From Nocardioides islandensis (GTDB taxonomy: Bacteria; Actinomycetota; Actinomycetes; Propionibacteriales; Nocardioidaceae): a DNA stretch of 64,000 nucleotides. Positions within the stretch are counted from its first letter, which is position 1. Every line of letters begins with the position of its first letter. Below are positions 41,081-51,300 of this stretch, one piece after another. A program made the translations under genes and the position numbers. A model generated the notes under the pieces. The model ran no database searches and was not told where the DNA came from. It saw only the letters and a program-made list of their open reading frames with translations. Location of the stretch: the NCBI RefSeq assembly GCF_015352455.1, contig NZ_JADKPN010000004.1:186001-250000 (forward strand), given 5' to 3'.

Positions 41081-42103
41081 ATGCCGACCATCGGGGACCT
41101 CACGATCCGTCCCGTCGACCCCTGGGACGAGCACGAGATGGACGTGCTCCAGGACCTGTACGTCGAGGCGCAGCGCGCCGAGGTGCCCGACAGCCGCGTC
41201 TACTCCCGCGCCGACAGCGTCGCCCTCCTCCGCCGCACCGGTGGGCCCACGTCCTACCACGCCTTCGCGGCCCTGGCAGGAGACACCATGGTCGGGCAGG
41301 TGTGGACGGTGGCCGGCACGACCGACAACGTCCACCGGGGTCGCCTGTGGGCGTGGGTGCCGCCGCGCCACGGCCGTCGTGGCGTCGGGACGGCCCTGGT
41401 CCGCCACGGCGAGCAGCACCTGATCGACCTCGGCCGGCGTACCGCCCTGACCCAGACCTGGATCGGCGCCGACGGGGTCAGCGGATACCGCCCGTTCGCC
41501 GAACGGCTCGGCTACTCCCTCGCCCAGACCCACGTCGAGCGCCGCCAGCAGCTGCCGATGGACGAGGCGAGGCTGGCCCGCCTCGAGGCCGAGGCGACGG
41601 CCCACACCGCTGCGTACACCTTCCACGTCGTCGTCGGCCCGATCCCCGCCGAGCTCGCGCCCGGCTACCTCGGCGTCTACAACCTCCTCGACATCGAGTC
41701 GCCCGGTGGCGACGTGGAGCACGAGGAGGGCCGGTGGACCGCGGCCGAGCTCGCCGACCAGGACGAGGAGCTGAGCGAGCAGGGCCGCACCCGTGTCACC
41801 GTCCTCGCCTCTGACGCGACCGGGGTGGTCGTCGCCTACTCCTGCGCCGTCACCGGCCCGGCCGACCTCGACGACCCCGTCGTAGACCAGCGCGGGACCC
41901 TCGTGCTCCGCGAGCACCGGGGCCACCGGCTGGGCCTGGCGGTCAAGTGCCGGCTCACCAGGGCACTGCAGGAGCGCTTCCCGGACCGGACGTACGTCCG
42001 CACCACGAACGCCGAGACCAACGCCCCGATGGTGGCGATCAACGAGGCGATGGGCTTCGAGGTCCACTCGGTGGAGGGCGAGTTCCAGCACCGGCTGGGC
42101 TGA
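41081..42103 (+). CDS. Double GNAT-domain acetyltransferase
   Basis: 340 aa with two GNAT domains. The first has WVPPRHGRRGVGTALVRHGEQHLID at about residue 90-115; the second has VLREHRGHRLGLAVKCRLTRAL at about 275-295 and ends NAPMVAINEAMGFEV. Tandem-GNAT proteins of this kind are frequent in actinobacteria and resemble mycothiol synthase in layout, but the MshD identity is not supported. CAAGGT ends six bases before the ATG. It is head-to-head with recA and shares its LexA-box region. Its 3' end overlaps the MFS gene by 65 bp. Confidence 0.85.
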   Translation: MPTIGDLTIRPVDPWDEHEMDVLQDLYVEAQRAEVPDSRVYSRADSVALLRRTGGPTSYHAFAALAGDTMVGQVWTVAGTTDNVHRGRLWAWVPPRHGRRGVGTALVRHGEQHLIDLGRRTALTQTWIGADGVSGYRPFAERLGYSLAQTHVERRQQLPMDEARLARLEAEATAHTAAYTFHVVVGPIPAELAPGYLGVYNLLDIESPGGDVEHEEGRWTAAELADQDEELSEQGRTRVTVLASDATGVVVAYSCAVTGPADLDDPVVDQRGTLVLREHRGHRLGLAVKCRLTRALQERFPDRTYVRTTNAETNAPMVAINEAMGFEVHSVEGEFQHRLG

Positions 42104-43337
42104 GGTCCGTACGGCGCGCCGCGACGTACGCCGCCACGCCGACGGCCGCCGGGAGCAGGCAGGTCAGCAGCGCGAGCACGGGGTAGCCCCACCAGGCCAC
42201 GACCAGGCCGGACGCTCCCCCGGCCCCCGCCGCGGTCAGGTTCATCACCAGGTCGGTCAGGCCCTGGACGTCGGTGCGGCTCTCCAGCGGCGCGTGGTCG
42301 GTGACCATGGTCGAGCCGGCGACCGTCGCGCAGGACCAGCCGAGGCCGAGCAGGAACAGGCCGCCGAACACCTGCCACGACGTACCTTCCGGCGACGACG
42401 CACACAGCGTCAGCGCGGCCAGCAGCAACGTCGCGCCGAGCATCGCCACCGGCGGGCGGCCGAGGCGGTCGGCCAGGATCCCGACCAGCGGCGAGAACGC
42501 GAACATGCCCAGCACGTGCACGCTGATCACCACGCCGATGATCCGCAGCTCGGCACCGCCGTGCTCCATGTGCAGCGGCGTCATCACCATCACGCCGATC
42601 ATCGCGGCGTGCGCACCGGCCAGCACCACGACCGACGCCAGCAGCACCGGGCGCCGGCGCACGACGGCGAACGCGGTGCCCCAGGACGTATGCGCGACGA
42701 CGGGTACGTCGGCGGCCCGGCGGGCCGTCAGCAGCGGGTCGGGCCGCAGGAACACCCCGACCACGAGCGCCGCCGCGAGCATCCCGACCGTGCCGACGGC
42801 GAACGGGCCGGTCAGCTCGGGCAGGCCGAGGGTGTCGGCGACCCAGCCCGCGGCACCCGTGAGGTTCGGCCCGGCCACCGCGCCGATCGTGGTCGCCCAG
42901 ACCACCGTGGAGAGCGCTCGGGCGCGTCCGGCCTCGGGCGCGAGGTCGGTGGCGGCGTACCGCGACCCGCTGTTCGCCGCCGTGGTGGCGCCGAGCAGCA
43001 CGGCGCCCACCAGCAGCAGGGTCATCGAGCCGACCACGCCCGCCAGCACCGCGAGCGCGGCGCCGCCGGCTCCGAGGAGGTACCCGGTCACCAGGCCGAC
43101 CCGCCGCCCGCGGCGGGACATCAGCCGCGCCAGCAGGAACGACGTCACGGCCGCGCCGAGGACCTGGAACGTCTGGGCCAGTCCGGACTCGGCCTCGGAG
43201 CCGGAGATGTCGCGCGCCAGCAGCGACGCGGTCGCGATGCCGATGGTGATGCCGATCGCCCCCACCGCCTGGCTGGCGACGAGGGTGCGCACCGTGTGCC
43301 GCTGGACCGCCTCGAGATCGGTGAGCTCGACCGTCAC
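42039..43337 (-). CDS. Major facilitator superfamily transporter
   Basis: About 432 aa with 12 hydrophobic helices. The loop between helices 2 and 3 is ARLMSRRGRRVGLVTGYLLG, and the symmetrical second-half loop is GILADRLGRPPVAMLGA, both classic MFS motif-A forms. It is a probable drug or metabolite exporter. The GTG start overlaps the DUF3046 stop (GTGA). Confidence 0.9.
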   Translation of the reverse strand: MTVELTDLEAVQRHTVRTLVASQAVGAIGITIGIATASLLARDISGSEAESGLAQTFQVLGAAVTSFLLARLMSRRGRRVGLVTGYLLGAGGAALAVLAGVVGSMTLLLVGAVLLGATTAANSGSRYAATDLAPEAGRARALSTVVWATTIGAVAGPNLTGAAGWVADTLGLPELTGPFAVGTVGMLAAALVVGVFLRPDPLLTARRAADVPVVAHTSWGTAFAVVRRRPVLLASVVVLAGAHAAMIGVMVMTPLHMEHGGAELRIIGVVISVHVLGMFAFSPLVGILADRLGRPPVAMLGATLLLAALTLCASSPEGTSWQVFGGLFLLGLGWSCATVAGSTMVTDHAPLESRTDVQGLTDLVMNLTAAGAGGASGLVVAWWGYPVLALLTCLLPAAVGVAAYVAARRTDLSPAGAGTRPPPSGPRSPSPR

Positions 43338-43528
43338 CGGTCGACCGGCGGCAGCTCGAGGACCCGCCACACCACGGCCCACACCGACTTCGGGGTGTCG
43401 CCGGCGTCCAGGGCCTCCTGCGGCGTGCGTCCGCCGAGCTCGCCGAGGACGGTGTGGGAGGCCCAGTGCCGGGCGTACGCGGCCCCCAGCGCGGACTCCA
43501 TCCGGGACCAGAACTCGGTGTGGCGCAT
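43334..43528 (-). CDS. DUF3046 family protein
   Basis: 64 aa. The sequence MRHTEFWSRMESALG and later GGRTPQEALDAGDTPKSVW is characteristic of DUF3046, a small actinobacterial family usually encoded close to recA/recX. The function is unknown. Here it is coupled to the MFS transporter gene. Confidence 0.88.
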   Translation of the reverse strand: MRHTEFWSRMESALGAAYARHWASHTVLGELGGRTPQEALDAGDTPKSVWAVVWRVLELPPVDR

Positions 43529-43545
43529 CGGTCAGGCCCGTCCCG

Positions 43546-44739
43546 TCACCGTCGGGTCGCGAACACCGCGAGCCACTCCTCGCTGGGGCGTCCGACGGGC
43601 TCGCTCATGCCGTGCTGCACCTCGTCGACCTCCCACCCGGCGGCGGCGAGGTGCTCGCGCAGCGGCTCCTCGCGCCAGAACGTGAAGAACCGCGGTGCGC
43701 CGACGTTGCCGTGCACGGACCACCGCGCACCGTCGCCGCCCTTGAGCGTCAGGTGCAGCGCGCCCCCGGGCCGGGTCACGTCCGCGAGCCGCCCGAGGAC
43801 GGCGGGGAGCGCGTCGCGGCGGACATGCAGCAGCGACGCGTTCGCCCACACCCCGTCGTACGGCGCCCCACCGCGCAGCGGGTCGGTCAGGTCGTCGGTG
43901 AGCGGGTCGACGAGGTCGGCCAGGAAGCCGCCGGCGTGCAACCGGTCGACGAAGCCCTGGCTGACGTCGGTACGCCGCACGCTCAGCCCGATCCGCTCCA
44001 TCTCCTGCGCGTCGCGGCCGGGGCCGGTGCCGATCTCCAGCACCCGCGCCTCGGTGCCGACCATGTTCACGAACCGGATGAGGTTGCTGTGCACCTCGTC
44101 GGGCATGACAGCCGTGCCCGCGGCGTACTCCTCGGAGTGCTGGTCGTAGGCCGCGATCGTGACGCGGTCGGCGAGGTAGGCGACGTCGTGCAGGTGGTGC
44201 TCGATGTCGTGGAGGTGGTAGCGGCCGAGCGAGGCGATGTTGAAGACGCTGCCGTCGCTGCGGACGCCCTTGCGGCCCCAGTCGTCGTCGGGGACGGAGG
44301 CGTACACGTCGCCGACGGCGTACGCCGCGGCGACCAGCGTCGGTCCGATGATCGCCGGCACCTGCTGGTCGTAGCGTCCGGCGACCGCCGCGGAGTCCTG
44401 GTCCCAGTTGGGGAAGTGCGGCTCGTGCTCGGTCATCATCGCGATCAGGCGCTCGTGGAAGACCTGGTGCACGTCGTGCACGTGGGCGGCGTACTCCAGC
44501 GGCGACCACACGTCCGGCTGGGGGCGCTCGGCCACCTCGGGGACGCCCATCAGGCCCAGCCACACGACGGCGTTCGCGCGGATCAGGTGCGGCAGGTCGG
44601 CCACGGAGACCGTCGAGGCGTCGTACCCGCACTCCTCGCACGGGCGGTCGAGGACCCAGGTCCAGTCCTTGGTGTCCGGCGGCACCGGTGCCGGTCCGGA
44701 CACCGGGCCAGACATCGGGGGGGTCATGGGCGTGATCAT
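43546..44739 (-). CDS. DinB-like domain fused to SAM-dependent methyltransferase
   Basis: 397 aa. Residues about 25-190 form a DinB/mycothiol-dependent four-helix domain (WVLDRPCEECGYDAST; PLEYAAHVHDVHQVFHERL; DIEHHLHDV), with His residues that could bind a metal. Residues about 205-397 are a class I methyltransferase with glycine motif VLEIGTGPGRDAQEMERIG and NASLLHVRRDALPAVL. The two halves are normally separate proteins. A downstream ATG at 44727 is an alternative start. Substrate unknown; a thiol-linked detoxification or methylation step is a guess. Confidence 0.8.
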   Translation of the reverse strand: MITPMTPPMSGPVSGPAPVPPDTKDWTWVLDRPCEECGYDASTVSVADLPHLIRANAVVWLGLMGVPEVAERPQPDVWSPLEYAAHVHDVHQVFHERLIAMMTEHEPHFPNWDQDSAAVAGRYDQQVPAIIGPTLVAAAYAVGDVYASVPDDDWGRKGVRSDGSVFNIASLGRYHLHDIEHHLHDVAYLADRVTIAAYDQHSEEYAAGTAVMPDEVHSNLIRFVNMVGTEARVLEIGTGPGRDAQEMERIGLSVRRTDVSQGFVDRLHAGGFLADLVDPLTDDLTDPLRGGAPYDGVWANASLLHVRRDALPAVLGRLADVTRPGGALHLTLKGGDGARWSVHGNVGAPRFFTFWREEPLREHLAAAGWEVDEVQHGMSEPVGRPSEEWLAVFATRR

Positions 44740-44783
44740 GTCAGGCGGATGCCTCGCTTGTCGGGAGTGGGCAGAGTGGGGCC

Positions 44784-45296
44784 ATGGAGATCCGAGCCGC
44801 CACCGAGGAGGACCTCGCCGAGGTCTCGGCGATCTACGACCACCACGCCCGCACGTCGGTGTCCACCTTCGACGACGAGTCCCCCGGCCCCGAGCGCTGG
44901 GCGTGGAAGGTCTCCCCGTCCGCTCGCCCGGGGGAGCACCTGCTCGTGGTGGTCGCCGAGGACGGCGACGTGCGGGGGTACGCCGAGTCGTCGGTGTTCC
45001 GCAACCGGCCGGCGTACGACCGGACCCGCGAGGTCTCGGTGTACCTCGGCCTCGACGCGCGCCAGCAGGGCTTCGGCCGCAAGCTGTACGACGAGCTGCT
45101 GGGGCTGCTGCGCACCGACGGCATGCACGTGGCCGTCGCGGTCATCGCGCTGCCCAACCCGGCCAGCGAGGCGCTGCACAAGGCGTGCGGGTTCGCGCCG
45201 GTCGGGGTGCTGGAGCAGGTCGGGTACAAGTTCGGCGCCTGGGTGGACACCGCCTGGTGGCAGCTGCGCCTGGACGATGAGGATCCCGCCTCGTGA
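44784..45296 (+). CDS. GNAT acetyltransferase (phosphinothricin acetyltransferase-like)
   Basis: 170 aa. IRAATEEDLAEVSAIYDHHAR, the GYAESSVFRNRPAYDRTREVSVYL core and DARQQGFGRKLYDELL match the PAT/YncA branch, which acetylates phosphinothricin, methionine sulfoximine or related amino acids. KACGFAPVGVLEQVGYKFGAW at the end is also typical. The ATG has CAGAGT six bases before it. The stop overlaps the ASCH gene start. Confidence 0.88.
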   Translation: MEIRAATEEDLAEVSAIYDHHARTSVSTFDDESPGPERWAWKVSPSARPGEHLLVVVAEDGDVRGYAESSVFRNRPAYDRTREVSVYLGLDARQQGFGRKLYDELLGLLRTDGMHVAVAVIALPNPASEALHKACGFAPVGVLEQVGYKFGAWVDTAWWQLRLDDEDPAS

Positions 45297-46090
45297 TGAT
45301 CCGGCCCGCGGAGCTGCGGGCGATCCGGGAGGGCACGATCGACCTCGCGTTCCGGCGCTGGGACCGGCCGCGGGTGGTCGTCGGCACGAAGATGCGGACG
45401 ATGGTCGGGATCGTCGAGGTGACCTCGGTGTCCGAGGTGGACGTGGACACTCTCACCGAGGAGGACGCCCGCCGAGCGGGCTCGGCGTCGCTGGCCGCGC
45501 TGGTCGACGCGCTGGCCTTCAAGGCGGACAAGCCGGCCTGGCGGGTCGGCGTCCGCTACGGCGGGGCGGACCCGCGAGCGGCACTGCGGGACGCGGTGCC
45601 GACGCGCGAGGAGGTCGCCACGATCGTGGCCCGGCTCGAGCGACTCGACCGTGCCTCGTCGTACGGCGCCTGGACCCGCGAGACCCTCGACCTCGTCGAC
45701 CGCTTCCCCGAGCGCCGGGCCCCGGACCTGGCCGCACAGGTGGGCCGGGAGACGGCCGCGTTCAAGACCGACGTGCGCAAGCTCAAGGAGCTGGGCCTGA
45801 CCGAGTCGCTGGCGATCGGCTACCGCCTGTCGCCCCGCGGCGAGGCCGTCGTCGACAAGCTCCGCGGGCGCAAGCGGAAGCGGCCGCCGCGGCCCGTCGG
45901 GACGGACCTTCCGCGGGCCATCGGCGCCCCTGCCACCCGCGCCCTGCGCGCCGCCGGCCTGACGTCGCTGGAGTCCCTCGGCGCCGTCACCGAGGCCGAG
46001 CTGCTGGCCATGCACGGCGTCGGCCCGATCGCCCTCGCGCGGCTGCGCGAGGCGCTGGACGACGCCGGGCTGGGGTACCGCGCGGAGTGA
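45293..46090 (+). CDS. ASCH domain protein with C-terminal helix-hairpin-helix
   Basis: 265 aa. The N-terminal 110 residues have the ASCH pattern (IRPAELRAIREGTIDLAFRRW; VGIVEVTSVSEVDVDTL), a PUA-like RNA-binding fold. A middle helical region is followed by a basic stretch (KLRGRKRKRPPRP) and a helix-hairpin-helix segment (GLTSLESLGAVTEAELLAMHGVGPIALARL). An RNA- or nucleic-acid-linked role is inferred. GTG at 45293 overlaps the previous stop; ATG at 45296 is equally possible. A 22-bp repeat array follows 14 bases after the stop. Confidence 0.82.
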   Translation: MMIRPAELRAIREGTIDLAFRRWDRPRVVVGTKMRTMVGIVEVTSVSEVDVDTLTEEDARRAGSASLAALVDALAFKADKPAWRVGVRYGGADPRAALRDAVPTREEVATIVARLERLDRASSYGAWTRETLDLVDRFPERRAPDLAAQVGRETAAFKTDVRKLKELGLTESLAIGYRLSPRGEAVVDKLRGRKRKRPPRPVGTDLPRAIGAPATRALRAAGLTSLESLGAVTEAELLAMHGVGPIALARLREALDDAGLGYRAE

Positions 46091-46104
46091 TGCCCCAGAC
46101 GCGC

Positions 46105-46346
46105 GAGTTGCGCCCCCGGCACCTGCGAGTTGCGCCCCCGGCACCTCCGAGTTGCGCCCCCGGCACCTGCGATTTGCGCCCCCGGCACCTGCGAGTTGCG
46201 CCCCCGGCACCTGCGAGTTGCGCCCCCGGCACCTGCGAGTTGCGCCCCCGGCACCCGCGAGTTGCGCCCCCGGCACCTGCGACCGCACCCGAGGCGCAAC
46301 TCGACCGTCCCCGAGGCGCAACTCGACCGCGCCCGAGGCGCAACTC
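46105..46346. repeat. 22-bp tandem repeat array with inverted copies
   Basis: Eight direct units of GAGTTGCGCCCCCGGCACCT plus two bases start at 46105, 46127, 46149, 46171, 46193, 46215, 46237 and 46259, nearly identical. Three inverted units (GAGGCGCAACTC...) start at 46291, 46313 and 46335, again 22 bp apart. There are no spacers, so it is not CRISPR. The array fills most of the 328-bp gap between the ASCH and M3-peptidase genes; the remainder holds only the promoter of the latter. Confidence 0.9.
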
Positions 46347-46418
46347 AGCCGTCCGCGAGCCGACAGGAGGGGCCGATAACGCGTTGGGTTTGTCGGTGCC
46401 ATCGGCAAGGATCGCGAC

Positions 46419-48335
<1,917 letters not shown>

Positions 48336-48392
48336 CGCCGTGCCCGGCCCGCGCCGAGAGCCCCTGTCGGTGGCGTTTGTCAGGATGAAGGG

Positions 48393-51300
48393 GTGCACGA
48401 GGCCCTGACCCGCTTCAGCGAACCCACCCGGGAGTGGTTCGCGGCTGCGTTCGCGGAGCCGACGACGGCCCAGCAGGGGGCGTGGGAGGCGATCGGGGCC
48501 GGGCGGCACGCGCTGGTGGTGGCCCCGACGGGGTCGGGCAAGACGCTGGCGGCGTTCCTGTGGTCCATCGACCGGCTGCTGACCGCCGAGGTGCCGGACA
48601 GGGCCCAGCGCTGCCGGGTGCTGTACATCTCCCCGCTCAAGGCCCTCGGCGTCGACGTCGAGCGCAACCTGCGGGCGCCGCTGGCGGGGATCCGGCACGC
48701 CGCCGACCGGCTGGGCCTGGAGCAGAAGCTGCCCGACCTCAGCGTCGGCGTCCGGTCGGGCGACACCACGGCCCAGGAACGACGCGCGCTCACCAGCAGG
48801 CCCCCGGACATCCTCATCACGACCCCCGAGTCGCTCTTCCTGATGCTCACCTCCCAGGCGAGGGAGTCCTTGAGAGGCGTGGAGACGGTGATCCTCGACG
48901 AGGTGCACGCCGTCGCCGGCACCAAGCGCGGCGCCCACCTGGCCGTCAGCCTCGAGCGCCTCGACGCGCTCCTCGACAAGCCCGCCCAGCGCGTCGGCCT
49001 CTCGGCGACGGTCCGGCCGCTCGACGAGGTGGCCCGGTTCCTGGGCGGCCACGCGCCGGTCGACATCGTCGCTCCACCGGCCGAGAAGCGCTGGGACCTC
49101 AAGGTCGTCGTCCCCGTCGAGGACATGACGGCGCCCGACGGCGACCAGGTCGACAGCGACGCGGACGCCGACGACGGCCGTTCGGGGTCGATCTGGCCGC
49201 ACGTCGAGGAGCACGTGGTCGACCTGGTCGAGCAGCACCGCTCGACGATCGTCTTCGCGAACTCCAGGCGGCTGGCCGAGCGCCTCACCGCGCGGCTCAA
49301 CGAGATCGCCACCACGAGAGCAGGCGGGCAGCTGCCCGACGCGGGAGGCAAGCCACCGGCCCAGGTCATGGCCCAGTCCGGGGCGTCCGCGGGCGCCGAG
49401 GTGGTCATCGCGAAAGCGCACCACGGCTCGGTCTCCAAGGAGCAGCGGGCCATCATCGAGGACGACCTCAAGCGCGGCCGCCTCCCCTGCGTCGTCGCCA
49501 CGTCCAGCCTCGAGCTCGGCATCGACATGGGCGCCGTCGACCTGGTCGTCCAGATCGAGTCGCCGCCCAGCGTGGCCAGCGCGCTGCAGCGTGTGGGTCG
49601 CGCCGGCCACCAGGTCGGGGAGGTGTCGCGCGGCGTGCTGTTCCCCAAGCACCGCGGCGACCTCGCCCAGACCGCCGTCGCCGTCGAGCGGATGCGCACC
49701 GGCGCCATCGAGTCGCTGCGCGTCCCGGCCAACCCCCTCGACGTGCTGGCCCAGCAGGTCGTCGCGGCGACCGCCCTCGACGCCTGGTCCGTCGACGACC
49801 TCTACGACCTCGCGCGCCGCTCCGCGCCGTTCGTGAACCTCCCCCGCAGCGCCTTCGAGGCCACCCTCGACCTGCTCAGCGGCCGCTACCCCTCCAACGA
49901 GTTCGCCGAGCTGCGCCCGCGTGTCGTCTGGGACCGCGTCGGCGGCACGATCACCGGCCGCCCCGGCGCCCAGCGCCTGGCGGTGACCAGCGGCGGCACC
50001 ATCCCGGACCGGGGCCTGTTCGGCGTGTTCCTCGTCGGCGAGGGCGCCGGCCGCCGCGTCGGCGAGCTGGACGAGGAGATGGTCTACGAGTCCCGCGTCG
50101 GCGACGTCTTCGCCCTCGGCGCCACCAGCTGGCGCATCGAGGACATCACCCACGACCGCGTCCTGGTCACGCCCGCGCCCGGCATCCCGGGCCGGCTGCC
50201 CTTCTGGAAGGGCGACACCCTGGGCCGTCCCGCCGAGCTGGGCGAGGCCATCGGCGGGTTCACCCGTGAGCTCGCAGCGCTGCCCTCGAAGCAGGCCAAC
50301 GCTCGCGCGGCCGAGGCCGGTCTCGACGCGTACGCCGCGGACAACCTCGTCAGCTACGTCCACGAGCAGGTCGAGGCCACCCGGGTCCTGCCCAGCGACC
50401 GCACCCTCCTGGTCGAGCGGTTCCGCGACGAGCTCGGCGACTGGCGGCTGGTCCTGCACTCCCCCTACGGCGTCCCGGTCCACGCCCCGTGGGCGCTGGC
50501 CATCAACGCCCGCCTGCGTGAGAGGTACGGCGTCGACGGCCAGGCGATGGCCTCCGACGACGGCATCGTGATCCGCATCCCCGACACCGACGTCGAGCCA
50601 CCCAGCGGCGACCTGGTCGTCTTCGAGCCCGACGAGATCGAGGACCTGGTGACCGGCGAGGTCGGCGGCTCCGCGCTGTTCGCGGCCCGCTTCCGCGAGT
50701 GCGCCGCCCGCGCGCTGCTGCTCCCCCGGCGCGACCCCGGCCGCCGCTCACCGCTGTGGCAGCAGCGCCAGCGCGCCGCGCAGCTGCTCGAGGTCGCCGC
50801 CAAGTACCCGTCGTTCCCCATCGTCCTCGAGGCCGTCCGCGAGTGCCTCCAGGACGTCTACGACCTCCCGGCCCTGGTCACGCTGATGAAGCGCCTGGAC
50901 CGCCGCGAGGTCAGCGTCAGCGACATCGAGACGACCACGCCGTCCCCCTACGCGCGCACGCTGCTGTTCGGGTACGTCGCGCAGTTCGTCTACGAGGGCG
51001 ACTCACCGATCGCCGAGCGCCGCGCCGCCGCGCTGAGCCTCGACCAGGGGCTGCTGGCCGAGCTGCTGGGCAGGGCCGAGCTGCGCGAGCTCCTCGACCC
51101 CGAGGTGCTCGAGGAGGTCGAGGCCGAGCTCCAGCGGCTCACCGACGACCGCAAGGCGCGGGACGTGGAGGGCGTCGCCGACCTGTTGCGGCTGCTCGGC
51201 CCGCTGACCGCCGACGAGGTCGCCGCCCGGACCGTGCCCGGCACCGACGTCACGGACTGCCTGACCCGCCTGACCGACTCGCGTCGCGCGGCCGTGGTCC

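Noticed and set aside
41081..42103. Mycothiol synthase MshD
   Set aside because: The tandem-GNAT layout fits, but I could not recognise MshD-specific segments and no other mycothiol gene is adjacent.
46105..46346. 22-bp repeats resembling a short CRISPR array or a coding repeat protein
   Set aside because: The period is 22 bp with no spacer. The open frames through it cycle through all three frames of the repeat and have no start or family support.
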